Below are positions 32,901 to 42,481 of a DNA stretch of 64,000 nt, in pieces. The position numbers and the translations under genes are program-made. The notes under the pieces were generated by a model. It was given only the letters and a program-made list of their open reading frames with translations. It was not told where the DNA came from and searched no databases. Positions within the stretch are counted from its first letter, which is position 1; every line of letters begins with the position of its first letter. Source of the DNA: Erythrobacteraceae bacterium (GTDB lineage Bacteria > Pseudomonadota > Alphaproteobacteria > Sphingomonadales > Sphingomonadaceae); NCBI GenBank assembly GCA_027489065.1, contig JAIYAM010000060.1:21498-85497 (forward strand), read 5' to 3'.

Positions 32901-33695
32901 ATGATCTCGAAGAAGCAAATCGGGCGGATGATCCCTTACAGCGTGATCGAAAACGGGCGGCGCATCATCAATCTGGGCCCGAACCGCTGCCGCGTCTGCG
33001 AGACCCCCGTGCGAAGCTTTCAGGATACCGGCTACGGCTTTGAACTTCTCGAGAAGGCGCAGGTGGTCGGCGGCCTGAGACGCTTTGCCGATGCCTGTCC
33101 GGTGTGCCATTCGAGCTCGCGCGAGCGGCTGGTGTGGTTCTGGCTGTCGCAGGCCGGAAAAGGCTTCCGCTTCGCTGACGGCGCGGCGATCGCCCACTTT
33201 GCTCCGGAAAAGGGCCTCACCCGCAGGATCAGCGGCGCCGCACCGCGCGGCTACACAGCCTACGACTTCGAACCTTCGCGCTACCGCCACCTCGAGCGGG
33301 TCGAGAAGGCGGATCTTTCGAGCCTGCCGATGCCAGATGAGAGTGTCGACCTTCTGATCTGCAACCACGTGCTTGAACATGTGCCGGACGTGCCGCTGGC
33401 GCTGTCGGAGATCCGCCGTGTGTTGCGATCGGGCGGCGTGGCTATCCTTCAGGTCCCCATCGCGCTCAAGCTTGACCAACCGATCGAGCTGCCGCTTGAT
33501 TCAAGCCCCGAGGATCGCATCGCGCTGCTTGGGCAGGACGATCACCTGCGGCTCTACACCGCGGAGTCGTATTTCGAGACACTTCAGCTGGCAGGCTTCC
33601 GGGTCGAACGTTACGATCCCTTCGAGGACCAGGCACGGCTGGCGACTGAATGGCGGCTCGACCCGTACGAACTGCTGCACCTTTGCTACAAGTGA
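32901..33695 (+). CDS. SAM-dependent methyltransferase with N-terminal Cys cluster
   Basis: Predicted 264-residue protein. An N-terminal segment has CRVCETPV and ACPVCHSSSRERL, four cysteines that could form a zinc ribbon. The C-terminal part is a class I methyltransferase of the UbiE/type 11 kind: ADLSSLPMPDESVDLLICNHVLEHVPDV holds the post-I motif and the HVLEH signature. Type 11 enzymes near glycosyltransferases often methylate sugars or lipids. The GT2 gene converges 17 bases downstream. The substrate is unknown. Confidence 0.8.
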   Translation: MISKKQIGRMIPYSVIENGRRIINLGPNRCRVCETPVRSFQDTGYGFELLEKAQVVGGLRRFADACPVCHSSSRERLVWFWLSQAGKGFRFADGAAIAHFAPEKGLTRRISGAAPRGYTAYDFEPSRYRHLERVEKADLSSLPMPDESVDLLICNHVLEHVPDVPLALSEIRRVLRSGGVAILQVPIALKLDQPIELPLDSSPEDRIALLGQDDHLRLYTAESYFETLQLAGFRVERYDPFEDQARLATEWRLDPYELLHLCYK

Positions 33696-33712
33696 CGCGC
33701 AGCCGATAAGGC

Positions 33713-34663
33713 TCAATCGAGCGAGGAGCGCCCCGCGTAGCCTCGCCACCAGGCGCCTGGCTCCGCAAGGATTGGTGCGACGGCGCGGCGACGGTCGCGG
33801 TGGCTAGCCGAAATTGGACTCAGAAGGGCGCTGACCAGCCACCACCTTGCGGCGGTGAGCCAATAGGCGGCGCCGACAATCTGCGCCAACGGCGCGCGCC
33901 AGTGGCGGTGCGCGTAATGCATCAGTCCGGTATACACGAACCGAATGCGTGCAGGCGAATAGGCATTCCCGCCGCCGACATCGTGAATGATGCGGCAGTC
34001 GGGCGTGAGCCAGACAACCCCGCCCTGCCTTTTCAGCCGGGTGAAAAGATCGATCTCTTCCGAATAGAGCAGGAAAGTGGGATCGAAGCCCCTCAGCGCG
34101 TCCCAAGCCGTGCGGCTGATGAGCATGAACCCCCCGCACAACACGTCTACCCGGATCGGCTGATCGAGCCGTACCAGCCGCGCGCGCAGCTTGGCGGCGT
34201 CGCTCAGCCCGATCATCGTCTGCAAGATCCCGCCCACCGACGGGATAGACAGGAAGTTGCCGCCGTCGAGGTTGCCGTCGGGGTAAGTGGTGAGGCCACC
34301 CCATGCCCAGCCGTCGGGCCGCGAGCGCGCGAAATCGAGCAGTCGGTCGATTGCCGGATCGAAGAGCTCCGTATCGGGATTGAGAAGCAGGAGGTATTCG
34401 CCGCGGGCGTGCTCGGCGAGGAGGTTGTTGGCCCGCGCAAATCCGATATTGCCCTGCCCGGGAATGATCCGCACCATGGGAAACTCGGTTGCGACCTTGT
34501 CCGCCGTGCCGTCCTTGCCATTGTCGACGAGCAGAATCTCGTAGGTGCCCGGGGCCGTGTGCGCGATGACCGACGCGATGCAGTCGGAGATAAAGGCGAC
34601 CGAGTTGTAGGCGACGACCAGGATGCTGACGAGCGGCGTGCCGGTCGGAGCCACCCCGGTCAT
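33713..34663 (-). CDS. GT2 family glycosyltransferase
   Basis: Predicted 316-residue inverting GT-A glycosyltransferase. SILVVAYNSVAFISDCIASV, EILLVDNGKDGTAD, GNIGFARANN, LLLNPDTEL and FLLYSEEIDLFTRLKRQG are typical of rhamnosyltransferase-like GT2 enzymes that build polysaccharides at the cytoplasmic face. GGAG lies six bases before ATG 34663, preferred to 34720. A hydrophobic segment near the C-terminus (AQIVGAAYWLTAARWWLVSAL) may bind the membrane. It is convergent with the methyltransferase. Donor and acceptor are unknown. Confidence 0.87.
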   Translation of the reverse strand: MTGVAPTGTPLVSILVVAYNSVAFISDCIASVIAHTAPGTYEILLVDNGKDGTADKVATEFPMVRIIPGQGNIGFARANNLLAEHARGEYLLLLNPDTELFDPAIDRLLDFARSRPDGWAWGGLTTYPDGNLDGGNFLSIPSVGGILQTMIGLSDAAKLRARLVRLDQPIRVDVLCGGFMLISRTAWDALRGFDPTFLLYSEEIDLFTRLKRQGGVVWLTPDCRIIHDVGGGNAYSPARIRFVYTGLMHYAHRHWRAPLAQIVGAAYWLTAARWWLVSALLSPISASHRDRRRAVAPILAEPGAWWRGYAGRSSLD

Positions 34664-34780
34664 GGCGGGCTCCGGATCATGCGGATGGTCGATCAAGCTC
34701 GGGATCCCAGGTTGCAACAAGGCGCGACCTGCGGGCTGATGCCAGAGGCGGCAGGAGCGGACAAGCCGCTTTAGGTGCCA

Positions 34781-35374
34781 TCAGGTGCGGCGCTTGAGGA
34801 CGAGGTAGAGCGCGCCCTCGCCGCCGTGGCGAATGTGAGCGCGGCGCACGGCGGTGATCGCATCGCCATGTCGACTGGCGGCGAGCCAGTCCAGGAGCTT
34901 GGCACGGATCGCACCGCGGCGCGTCATGCGATCGGCGGGATCGACAGGTCGCTCCCGGCCCGCCACCACCAGCACCACCCGTGCATTCATCATCCGCGCC
35001 TGATCAAGTGCGCTCATTACCCGGTCGTAGGCCGTGTCCAGGGTATGCCCATGCAGGTCAAGCGTCAGGTCAGGCTCGAGCCGCCCCCCTTTCATCCGCC
35101 GATCCCAATGGGAGTCGAGGCCCGGTTCCGGCGGACGGGGCGGGGTCGCGCCGGGTGTGGTGCGCGGCTGATGAGGCACGCGCGGCTTCGGCACCCTATG
35201 TGGCGCGGGAGTGACCGGCTTTGCCGGAGGTGCGGGCTTCGACGGCGCGGGCACCGGCGCCTTGGGCGGAGCGGGAGGCGCAGGCCGCTTCTTCCCGGGC
35301 AGCGGCTTGACGCTGGCAGCGAGGTGCGCCCATGCGGCCTGCTCGCCCGAGGTAAGCCCCCGCGGCGCCCTCAT
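34781..35374 (-). CDS. Smr domain protein
   Basis: Predicted 197-residue protein with a Pro/Ala/Lys-rich disordered N-terminal half (about 25-75). The C-terminal Smr (MutS2-like) domain has LTLDLHGHTLDTAYDRV as its LDLHG motif and AHIRHGGEGALYLVL toward the end. Smr domains bind or cleave nucleic acid; in alphaproteobacteria this gene commonly follows mltA. ATG 35374 overlaps the mltA stop by four bases (ATGA). Whether it is a nuclease in this organism is not shown. Confidence 0.85.
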   Translation of the reverse strand: MRAPRGLTSGEQAAWAHLAASVKPLPGKKRPAPPAPPKAPVPAPSKPAPPAKPVTPAPHRVPKPRVPHQPRTTPGATPPRPPEPGLDSHWDRRMKGGRLEPDLTLDLHGHTLDTAYDRVMSALDQARMMNARVVLVVAGRERPVDPADRMTRRGAIRAKLLDWLAASRHGDAITAVRRAHIRHGGEGALYLVLKRRT

Positions 35375-36561
35375 CGGCCCGTCAATCGCGCGGCAGCTTC
35401 GCGCGGGAGCAGCACATAGGCCTGCCCGCGCCCGCTCATTCCCCCGGCGATGCGGCGCGCATCCTCGCCCGCGCCCCAGAAGGTGTCGAAGCGGTTTGCG
35501 CCCTTGATTGCCCCGCCGGTGTCCTGCGCGATCCACAGGCCGTCAGCCTCGGGACGATCGAGGTCGAGCCAGACCGGGGCGCCGAGCGGCACGAAGGCCG
35601 GGTCCGCGGCGACCGAACTCTCGCGCCGCACCGGCACGCCCAGCGCGCCCAAGGGACCGTCGCCTTTGATCTCGGAGAAGAAGATCCAGCTCTTGTTGAG
35701 CCGCATCAGCTCGCGGCCCTCACGCGGGTTGTCGCGGATATATGCCATGATCCCTTGCATGGACCCCGCATACTTGCCCGGCCCTTCGCCAAGCAGGCCC
35801 CGCTCACGCATGACCGACCCGATGCCGACATATTCGCGCCCGTTTTGTCCGGCATAGCCGATGCGGATCACCTCGCCCTCGGGCGTGCGCAGCCGGCCGG
35901 AACCCTGAATCTGGAGAAAGAAGAACTCGACCGGATCGGCAGCCCAGGCGATCACCTGCGCCTTGCCTGCCAGCGCGCCGTCCTCGATTGCAGCACGATC
36001 GTGGTAGAGCACGAAACGGCCCTGATCGTCGTATCGGCCAAGCGGCGGGCGGCCGGTGCGCTCAGAGGGCGCGACATCGTCGGGCCAGGCACGCACCAAG
36101 TCCGAGGGCATGGCATAGACCGGCACCTCGAAGCCGGAACGGCGGGTGCGGCTGCCGGCAATCTCGGGCTCGAAATAGCCGGTGGCAAAAGCCTTGCCGT
36201 CGCCGATCTGCACGGGGGTGAAGGTTTGCGCGAAGAAGTCCCGCGCACGTGCCGGATCCCAGCCGCGCGCCGCATCGCATGGCGCTTGCCAGTCGCTGCG
36301 GCGGGTCAGGCCGCTGGCGTCGTCGCGGGCAAGGAGGCGCGGGCAGGACTCCGCAAAACTGGCGAGCGCGGCGCGCGCATCGGAATCGCCGAGGTTAAGC
36401 GATGCCAGCGTCGGCCCGAGGGCCACCCCGGCGAGCACCGCGCTGGCCGCGCCGAGGGCAGCGGGCGCAGTAACGGCCGGCGGAGGAAGGCTGCCTTGTG
36501 GCGCTCCTCGTCCGCAGGCCGATACTGCAAGCAGCATGGCCAGAACTAGCAGCGCACGCAT
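35371..36561 (-). CDS. mltA: Membrane-bound lytic murein transglycosylase A
   Basis: Predicted 396-residue lipoprotein (lipobox LAVSAC, Cys about 16) with the MltA barrel and the C-terminal 3D domain. It cleaves the MurNAc-GlcNAc bond of peptidoglycan, forming 1,6-anhydro ends. FVLYHDRAAIEDG, FFLQIQGSGRLRTPEGE and AQDTGGAIKGANRFDTFWGAG, the last with the catalytic aspartate of the 3D domain, are visible. It lies between the tim44-like gene and smr on one minus-strand unit, a conserved alphaproteobacterial arrangement. Confidence 0.92.
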   Translation of the reverse strand: MRALLVLAMLLAVSACGRGAPQGSLPPPAVTAPAALGAASAVLAGVALGPTLASLNLGDSDARAALASFAESCPRLLARDDASGLTRRSDWQAPCDAARGWDPARARDFFAQTFTPVQIGDGKAFATGYFEPEIAGSRTRRSGFEVPVYAMPSDLVRAWPDDVAPSERTGRPPLGRYDDQGRFVLYHDRAAIEDGALAGKAQVIAWAADPVEFFFLQIQGSGRLRTPEGEVIRIGYAGQNGREYVGIGSVMRERGLLGEGPGKYAGSMQGIMAYIRDNPREGRELMRLNKSWIFFSEIKGDGPLGALGVPVRRESSVAADPAFVPLGAPVWLDLDRPEADGLWIAQDTGGAIKGANRFDTFWGAGEDARRIAGGMSGRGQAYVLLPREAAARLTGR

Positions 36562-36585
36562 GGATATTCCTCCGGAGGAAAGAAC

Positions 36586-37260
36586 CTAGCCTTCGTCGGT
36601 CTCGTCGAGCAGCCAGTTGGGATCGCGCGAGGCGATGTTGCGCGAGAAGGTCCATACATCGCGGCTCTCGATCGCGTCGTCGAGCGATCCCGCGATCACG
36701 GTGCCATCCTTGTCGCGGGTGACCGCAGCGATGTCGGCCACGAACAGCAGCGCGATGCGCGCCATCCCGCCATCGAGAATGGCCGAGTGGACGCGAACCT
36801 CCTCGATGCGGATCAGCTTGTTGGATAGCGTCTCTCCCGCTGCCTCGCGGGCGTCGATCGCGCCGACGAAGCCGGCGTAGACGTCATCGTCGCACAGATC
36901 GCGCAGGGTCTCACGGTCGCCATTCCAATAGGCTTCGAGGATCATCCGGTAGGCGCCGCGTGCGCCGTCGAGGAACTGGGTCAGGTTGAACTTGCTGTCC
37001 GCCGAGCCAATCTCCCGCAGCGCGCGTTCGACGGCAGGCATCACCCCCTCGAGTTCGGCAGGGCGCGGAGCGACGGCGGGAACAGGCACGGCGGCGGGAC
37101 GGATCGCGGGCTTGTCGTCCGACTCGAAGCGCTGCACGGCAGGCTCCTCTTCCTGCTCCGCACGGCGACCGAGCACCGAATAGAGCCGCAGGCCGAGGAA
37201 CGCGGCCACCATGGCAAGGAGAACGATTTCGAGCACTGCATCAATCCGATCATCGAACAC
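36586..37260 (-). CDS. Tim44-like domain protein
   Basis: Predicted 224-residue protein with an N-terminal membrane anchor (LEIVLLAMVAAFLGLRLY), a proline-rich linker, and a Tim44/TimA domain (about 85-220, FLDGARGAYRMILEAYWNGD). Homologues are thought to be membrane-associated adaptors related to the mitochondrial Tim44. No ATG lies close to the anchor; GTG 37260 (MFDDRIDAVLE) is the best start but the ribosome binding site is weak. It is divergent from secB, as in other alphaproteobacteria, which fits a protein-transport connection. Confidence 0.83.
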   Translation of the reverse strand: MFDDRIDAVLEIVLLAMVAAFLGLRLYSVLGRRAEQEEEPAVQRFESDDKPAIRPAAVPVPAVAPRPAELEGVMPAVERALREIGSADSKFNLTQFLDGARGAYRMILEAYWNGDRETLRDLCDDDVYAGFVGAIDAREAAGETLSNKLIRIEEVRVHSAILDGGMARIALLFVADIAAVTRDKDGTVIAGSLDDAIESRDVWTFSRNIASRDPNWLLDETDEG

Positions 37261-37500
37261 GGCGCATATCCGGGGGAACGCCCGCGCCATCAAGGGAACA
37301 TCACACTGCCTTAAATAGGGCTTCATTACAATTCGCCAACGCCTGATAGGTTGCCGCGCGGGCCAAATGCCTCGTCCGGCGCGCGGGCGTGGTTGCGAGA
37401 GCCTTGCGCCCCTGCTAGGCGGCCCCACGCGACGCGCCTGCGTATACTATCATGCGCCTGGCGCACCACCTGTTACCCACTTTGAAAGACCAGCACGACC

Positions 37501-38046
37501 ATGGCTGAAGAAGAAGGCGTCCTCACGAACCTCGACATGGGCACCGGCGACGGACCCAAGCCCAACGGCGCGGACACGCTGCCGGCGGTGGGGATCATCA
37601 CGCAATACGTGAAGGATCTCTCGGTCGAAAACCCGAGTGCGCCGGACGTCTACCAGTGGCCCGAGCCGCCGCAGATCGACGTGCAGTTCAACATCGCGGC
37701 CGAGCCGATCGGCGACGACGTGCACGAAGTGACGCTCAAGCTGACCCTGAGTGCGAGCTCGCAGCGCGGAGCGGTCTACATGGTCGATCTGGCCTATTGC
37801 GGCCTCGTCGGGATGCGCCACGTGCCCGAGGATCAGGCCCATGCCTTCCTCTATGCCGAGGCGCCCCGCCTGCTCTTCCCGTTCGCCCGCCGCATCGTCG
37901 CGGACGCCGTGCGCGATGCAGGGTTCCCGCCGCTGATGGTTGATCCGGTCGACTTCAACGGCATCTACGCCCAGCAACTCGCCGCGCGCCGCGCCGAGGA
38001 AGCCGCCGGCGGCGAGCCGATCAAGCCGGTCACGGGCAACGCCTGA
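37501..38046 (+). CDS. secB: Protein-export chaperone SecB
   Basis: Predicted 181-residue SecB, the tetrameric cytosolic chaperone that keeps preproteins unfolded and hands them to SecA. IITQYVKDLSVENPSAP, FNIAAEPIGDDVHEVTLKL, AYCGLVGMRHVPED and FPPLMVDPVDFNGIYAQQ are strongly conserved. It is longer than E. coli SecB (155) because of N- and C-terminal extensions. The upstream 240 bases shared with the tim44-like gene contain TATACT at 37443, a possible -10 without a clear -35. murJ follows after 32 bases. Confidence 0.95.
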   Translation: MAEEEGVLTNLDMGTGDGPKPNGADTLPAVGIITQYVKDLSVENPSAPDVYQWPEPPQIDVQFNIAAEPIGDDVHEVTLKLTLSASSQRGAVYMVDLAYCGLVGMRHVPEDQAHAFLYAEAPRLLFPFARRIVADAVRDAGFPPLMVDPVDFNGIYAQQLAARRAEEAAGGEPIKPVTGNA

Positions 38047-38078
38047 ACTGACGCGCCCGGGGCGGGGGCAGCAGGCCG

Positions 38079-39698
38079 ATGGGGCTTCTCAAAAATGTCG
38101 GGACGATCGGCGGGCTGACTGCGGTGAGCCGGGTGTTCGGCTTCGCCCGCGACATCATGCTCGCCCGCGTGCTCGGCGCCGGGCTCGCGGCGGATGCCTT
38201 CCAGCTTGCCTTCACCTTGCCCAACACCTTCCGCCGCCTTTTCGCGGAAGGGGCGTTCAGTGTCGCCTTCGTGCCGCTCTACAGCCGCGCACTGCATGGC
38301 AACGACGGCTCGCCGGGTAGCGAAGAGGCCGCGGAACGCTTCGCCAATGACGTGCTGAGCGTCTTCGTGTGGGTGCTGCTCGGCTTCACCGCCCTGTGCA
38401 TGATCGCGATGCCGGGGATCGTCTGGCTGCTGGCGCGCGAATATGCGTCCGTTCCGGGCAAGTTCGAGCTTTCGGTGTTTCTCAGCCGTTTGACCTTCCC
38501 GTATCTTGGCCTTGTCAGCCTTGTTGCCATGCTGTCAGGGCTGCTCAACGCGCGCTCGCGGTTCGGACCCGGTGCGGCCGCGCCGATCCTGCTCAACATC
38601 TGCCTTATCTCGGGCATCCTGATCGGCCACCACCTGCGCGGCGACACCACCAACGACGTTGTGGTGGTCTATGCGCTTTCGAGTGCGGTGGCCCTGTCGG
38701 GAGCGGTGCAGCTCGCCTACATGGCGTGGGAAACCCGCCGCGCGGGGGTGCGCCTGAAAGTGACTGCCCCGCGCCTCACCCCCGAGGTGCGCAGGCTCGG
38801 AATGCTGATCCTGCCCGCGACCTTCGGGGCGGGGATCTACCAGATCAGCCAGCTGGTCGACACGTTCTTCGCGACCTCTCTGCCGCAGGGGTCGCTCACG
38901 CTGCTGAAGCTCGCCGATCGCTTGAACCAGATGCCGCTAGGGATCGTCGGAATCGCTCTGGGCACCGCGATCCTGCCGATGCTGAGCCGTCACATCCATA
39001 CCGGCGAGACCGCCGAGGCGCAGCGTTTGCAGGGCAACGCCTTCGAGATCGCGACCCTGCTCACCCTCCCCGCCGCCGCCGCGCTGGCGGTCTGCGCCCC
39101 GGCCTTCTGCACGGCGTTTTTCGTGGGCGGCAAGTTCACCGCTGCCGACGGTGCGATCATGGCGAACATCGTCGTCGCGCTGGTGGCTGGGCTCCCCGCC
39201 TACGTGATCGTCAAGGTCCTGAACCCCGGCTTCTTCGCGCGCGAGGACACCCGCACGCCGGTGTGGACCGCACTTGCCTCGCTGATCTTCAACATCGCGA
39301 TCAACCTCTACGTGGTCGAGCGCTACGGGATCGTCGGTCTTGCGGGCGCCACTGCGGCTTCGGCCAGCCTCAACTGCCTGCTGCTCTATGCCATCCTCCA
39401 CCGCCGCGGCTGGTTCCGCTTCACCGCGGGCCTGTTCGGCAAACTTGCGCGCCAGCTCCTTGCCACGGCGGCGATGACCGCAGTCCTGTGGGTTCTGATG
39501 CCGCTGATGGAGAGCCGCTACGGCGGCCCCTGGCTGGACCGGATCTGGTCGCTCACAGCGCTGGTCGCGGCGGGGGGTGCGGTGTTCTTTGCCGCGGCCT
39601 TTGCGCTCGGCGCGCTCGACAAGAGCCTCATCGGCCAGCTACGGCGCAGGCGGCCGGCCCGTACCAAGGCCGACGACGAGATACTGGAGGTCGAATAA
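38079..39698 (+). CDS. murJ: Lipid II flippase MurJ
   Basis: Predicted 539-residue integral membrane protein with about 14 hydrophobic segments and MurJ/MviN features. [19 protein letters not shown] and [19 protein letters not shown] at the N-terminus carry the conserved Arg residues, with [14 protein letters not shown] and [17 protein letters not shown] in the central cavity. MurJ flips lipid II to the periplasmic face for peptidoglycan synthesis. It lies between secB and trpS, with the trpS ATG one base after its stop. Confidence 0.94.
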   Translation: MGLLKNVGTIGGLTAVSRVFGFARDIMLARVLGAGLAADAFQLAFTLPNTFRRLFAEGAFSVAFVPLYSRALHGNDGSPGSEEAAERFANDVLSVFVWVLLGFTALCMIAMPGIVWLLAREYASVPGKFELSVFLSRLTFPYLGLVSLVAMLSGLLNARSRFGPGAAAPILLNICLISGILIGHHLRGDTTNDVVVVYALSSAVALSGAVQLAYMAWETRRAGVRLKVTAPRLTPEVRRLGMLILPATFGAGIYQISQLVDTFFATSLPQGSLTLLKLADRLNQMPLGIVGIALGTAILPMLSRHIHTGETAEAQRLQGNAFEIATLLTLPAAAALAVCAPAFCTAFFVGGKFTAADGAIMANIVVALVAGLPAYVIVKVLNPGFFAREDTRTPVWTALASLIFNIAINLYVVERYGIVGLAGATAASASLNCLLLYAILHRRGWFRFTAGLFGKLARQLLATAAMTAVLWVLMPLMESRYGGPWLDRIWSLTALVAAGGAVFFAAAFALGALDKSLIGQLRRRRPARTKADDEILEVE

Positions 39699-39699
39699 A

Positions 39700-40716
39700 A
39701 TGCGCGTGGTTTCCGGCATCCAGCCGACCGGCAATCTGCACCTCGGCAATTACCTCGGTGCGATCCGCAACTGGGTGCGGATGCAGGATTCGCTCGAGGA
39801 CGGCGCCGAGGCGCTGTTCTTCCTCGCCGATCTGCACGCCCTGTCACAGCCGCACGACCCGGCCGGGCTCCATGCGGGAACGCTCGAGATGGTGGCCGCG
39901 CTGGTCGCCTGCGGGATCGACCCTGATCGCTCGGTCCTCTTCAATCAGGCGCAGGTGCCCCAGCATGCCGAGCTGCAATGGCTGCTCAACGGCACGGCGC
40001 GCATGGGCTGGCTGAACCGCATGACCCAGTGGAAAGACAAGGCCGGCAAGAACCGTGAGGGCCAGTCGGTTGCGCTCTTCACCTACCCCGTCCTCCAAGC
40101 GGCCGACGTGCTGCTCTATCAGGCCACCCACGTGCCGGTGGGCGAGGACCAGAAGCAGCACCTCGAGCTCGCCCGCGACATCGCGCAGAAGTTCAACAAC
40201 GACTTCTGTCCCGAGGACGCGCCGGTCTTCACCTTGCCCGAGCCGATCATTCCGGCCGAAGCCGCGCGGATCATGAGCTTGCGCGACGGCACTGCGAAGA
40301 TGTCGAAGTCGGACCCTTCCGACATGAGCCGCATCAACCTTTCCGACGATGCCGACACCATGGCGCAGAAGATCAAGAAGGCGAAGACCGACCCCGAGCC
40401 GCTGCCGTCCGAGGAAGCCGGTCTTGCCGAGCGTGCCGAGGCGCGCAACCTCGTGGGGATCTACGCAGCGCTCGCAGGCCAATCGGTCGGTGACGTGCTG
40501 GGCGAGTATGGCGGACAGGGCTTCGGCACCTTCAAGCCCGCGCTGGCCGAGCTGCTGGTGACAAGCCTCGGCCCCATCCGGGACCGGTTCGTAGCGCTGA
40601 AGGGCGACTCCGAGACCCTCGACGCGATTCTCGCTCGCGGTGCGGCCCGCGCCCGCGAGCGGGGCACGCCGACGCTCGACGCCGCGTACCGCGCGCTCGG
40701 ACTGGTGCGCCACTGA
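39700..40716 (+). CDS. trpS: Tryptophanyl-tRNA synthetase
   Basis: Predicted 338-residue class I aminoacyl-tRNA synthetase. [18 protein letters not shown] holds the HIGH-like motif and TAKMSKSD the KMSKS motif; [16 protein letters not shown] is the TrpS-specific substrate site. GGAGG sits at the end of murJ, and ATG 39700 begins one base after the murJ stop, so the genes are translationally coupled. The longer ORF in the track reads out of frame through murJ. Confidence 0.95.
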   Translation: MRVVSGIQPTGNLHLGNYLGAIRNWVRMQDSLEDGAEALFFLADLHALSQPHDPAGLHAGTLEMVAALVACGIDPDRSVLFNQAQVPQHAELQWLLNGTARMGWLNRMTQWKDKAGKNREGQSVALFTYPVLQAADVLLYQATHVPVGEDQKQHLELARDIAQKFNNDFCPEDAPVFTLPEPIIPAEAARIMSLRDGTAKMSKSDPSDMSRINLSDDADTMAQKIKKAKTDPEPLPSEEAGLAERAEARNLVGIYAALAGQSVGDVLGEYGGQGFGTFKPALAELLVTSLGPIRDRFVALKGDSETLDAILARGAARARERGTPTLDAAYRALGLVRH

Positions 40717-40750
40717 CACATCAAGCTTGCGACAAAATGATGGCTTCTGG

Positions 40751-40826
40751 CGGCAATATTCAATTGCCGTTCATTGGCATGTAATATGATATCGCGATCA
40801 AGCGCCATTGCTGTCATTGCAATGGC
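40751..40826. repeat. Two inverted repeats upstream of the DUF4136 gene
   Basis: CGGCAAT-ATTCA-ATTGCCG (40751-40769) and GCCATTGC-TGTCATT-GCAATGGC (40804-40826) are perfect inverted repeats in the 130 bases between trpS and the lipoprotein gene. An AT-rich segment with TATGAT lies between them. They may be operator sites around a promoter; no T tract marks them as terminators. Confidence 0.5.
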
Positions 40827-40846
40827 CACCAGACAGAGGTTGTGCC

Positions 40847-41545
40847 ATGTTGCGTTCGATGTCTCCATTCAAGACCCTGACCCGCCTCGCCTTGCCTGCG
40901 GCCATCGCGCTGGGGCTTTCGGCCTGCGCGCCGACTCCGTTCAAGGCCGATGTGTCGCGCTTCACCGTGCCGCTTCCTGCGCCGCAGGGCCAGACATTCG
41001 CGGTCGTCGCCGAGGATCCGCGCCTCGCCGGGGGCCTCGAGTTCGCCACCTATGCCAATGAAGTGGCGGGTGAACTGACGAAGCTCGGCTATGCGCGCGC
41101 CGCTTCGCCCGAGAGCGCCGACATGCTGGTGCGCTTCGACTACCGCGTCGACAACGGGCGCGAGCGGGTGCGCACCGATCTGGGCGGTGGCGGGTTCGGT
41201 GCCGGGTTTGGCGCCGGCCGCTGGGGTCCTTGGGGTCCGTGGGGCGGCTGGGGCGGCGGTCCCTACGGCGCGTGGGGCCTTGGCTTCAACGACCCGTTCC
41301 TCGGCGGACCGAACGTGCGCAGCTTCACCGTCTACACCAGCGCGATCGACCTGAAGATCGACCGCCGCGTCGATGGCCAGCGACTGTTCGAAGGCAAGGC
41401 CGAAGCCGTGTCGCGCAGCAACCGTCTGCCGGCTCTGGTGCCGAACCTGGTCGATGCACTGTTTACGGGCTTCCCCGGCAATTCGGGCGAGACTTTGCGC
41501 ATCACCATTCGTGACGACGAAAAGACCGTGCGCCCCGCCGACTGA
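40847..41545 (+). CDS. DUF4136 lipoprotein
   Basis: Predicted 232-residue lipoprotein with signal ending LGLSAC. The DUF4136 pattern is visible: FATYANEVAGELTKLGYARA, then SADMLVRFDYRVDNG. A Gly/Trp/Pro-rich loop (GPWGPWGGWGGGPYG) is inserted in the middle, and SFTVYTSAIDLKI with GETLRITIRDD closes the domain. The loop is common in this family and is probably surface exposed. The function is unknown. It has its own promoter region and a strong terminator. Confidence 0.85.
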   Translation: MLRSMSPFKTLTRLALPAAIALGLSACAPTPFKADVSRFTVPLPAPQGQTFAVVAEDPRLAGGLEFATYANEVAGELTKLGYARAASPESADMLVRFDYRVDNGRERVRTDLGGGGFGAGFGAGRWGPWGPWGGWGGGPYGAWGLGFNDPFLGGPNVRSFTVYTSAIDLKIDRRVDGQRLFEGKAEAVSRSNRLPALVPNLVDALFTGFPGNSGETLRITIRDDEKTVRPAD

Positions 41546-41587
41546 TGGTGTAAGGCACTCCGCAAGAGACCCTTGGACGGGAACAAG

Positions 41588-41619
41588 AAGGCGGCGCAGG
41601 GGATCGCGCCGCCTTTTTT
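41588..41619 (+). terminator. Rho-independent terminator of the DUF4136 gene
   Basis: AAGGCGGCGC (41588-41597) and GCGCCGCCTT (41606-41615) form a 10-bp stem with an eight-base loop, running into six Ts (41614-41619), 42 bases after the stop. Confidence 0.9.
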
Positions 41620-41649
41620 GTTGTCCGCGTTCGGCGTGAGCCGCGCTGC

Positions 41650-42357
41650 TTACCAGTCGGCAGACTGCTCCGCACGATCGGGGCTTTGGACCCATGGCAG
41701 GCGGGTATAGCGCGCGGCGGCACGGCGGCGGGTGCTCGTTTCTTCCTCGCGTCCGACGCCGTGGCGCGTGCGATGTTCGCGCAGCAGTTGGGCGAGCAGA
41801 AGCTGCCCGAACGACCAATCCTCGATCCCCGAATCCGCGTTGATGTGCCCGATCGAACCGGCATAGGCGAACGTCGCTCCCCAATCCGCAGCAAGCCCGC
41901 GGGCGGTCCGCAGCGTGCAATAGGAGTCGTTCTCGCTCGCTGCGAGGAACGAGGGGAACGGCAGCGCCCGGCGCGGGGTCGGGCCGAAGCGGGCGAGGCG
42001 CTCGTCCACGCCCTCCCTCTCGACATCGGGCGGCGCGACCAGCAGGGCGCCGACCACGGGGTTTCCATAAGCGGGCTGCTCGTACTCCGCCCACCAGGCG
42101 ACTGCGTGGCAGCCGAGTGAATGCGCGACCAGGATCACTGGTCGCCCGGCGCGATGGACCGCGAGGTTGATCTTGTTGACCCAGGTGTTGCGATGCGGAT
42201 CGTCCCACATCCCCAAGTCCACCCGCTCGCAATCGGGGATCTGCTTTTCCCAGCGAGACTGCCAGTGCTGTTCGCCGCTGTTGCCCAGACCGGGTACGAG
42301 GAGGATCAGCGGATCCTCGGCAAGGTTGGTTGTGTCGAGTTCGAGAGAATGGGCCAT
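41650..42357 (-). CDS. RBBP9/YdeN-like alpha/beta hydrolase
   Basis: Predicted 235-residue serine hydrolase of the RBBP9/YdeN family. LVPGLGNSGEQHWQSRWE is the family N-terminal signature. The nucleophile serine is in VAHSLGCHAVAWW, an acid residue is likely in FLAASENDSYC, and the catalytic His is in GSIGHINADSG. The C-terminal 40 residues are a basic extension rich in Arg. AAGGAG before ATG 42357 fixes the start. The physiological substrate is unknown. Confidence 0.85.
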   Translation of the reverse strand: MAHSLELDTTNLAEDPLILLVPGLGNSGEQHWQSRWEKQIPDCERVDLGMWDDPHRNTWVNKINLAVHRAGRPVILVAHSLGCHAVAWWAEYEQPAYGNPVVGALLVAPPDVEREGVDERLARFGPTPRRALPFPSFLAASENDSYCTLRTARGLAADWGATFAYAGSIGHINADSGIEDWSFGQLLLAQLLREHRTRHGVGREEETSTRRRAAARYTRLPWVQSPDRAEQSADW

Positions 42358-42481
42358 GTCATGCTCCTTGAAGGGCGTAGATGACCGTCCATTGATATGG
42401 TCCGACAAGACTCCAGATAACTCAACCAAATCGATTGACAAGAGCCTGGCGGCGAGAGTCCGGATTCTTGCGGCGAAACGT

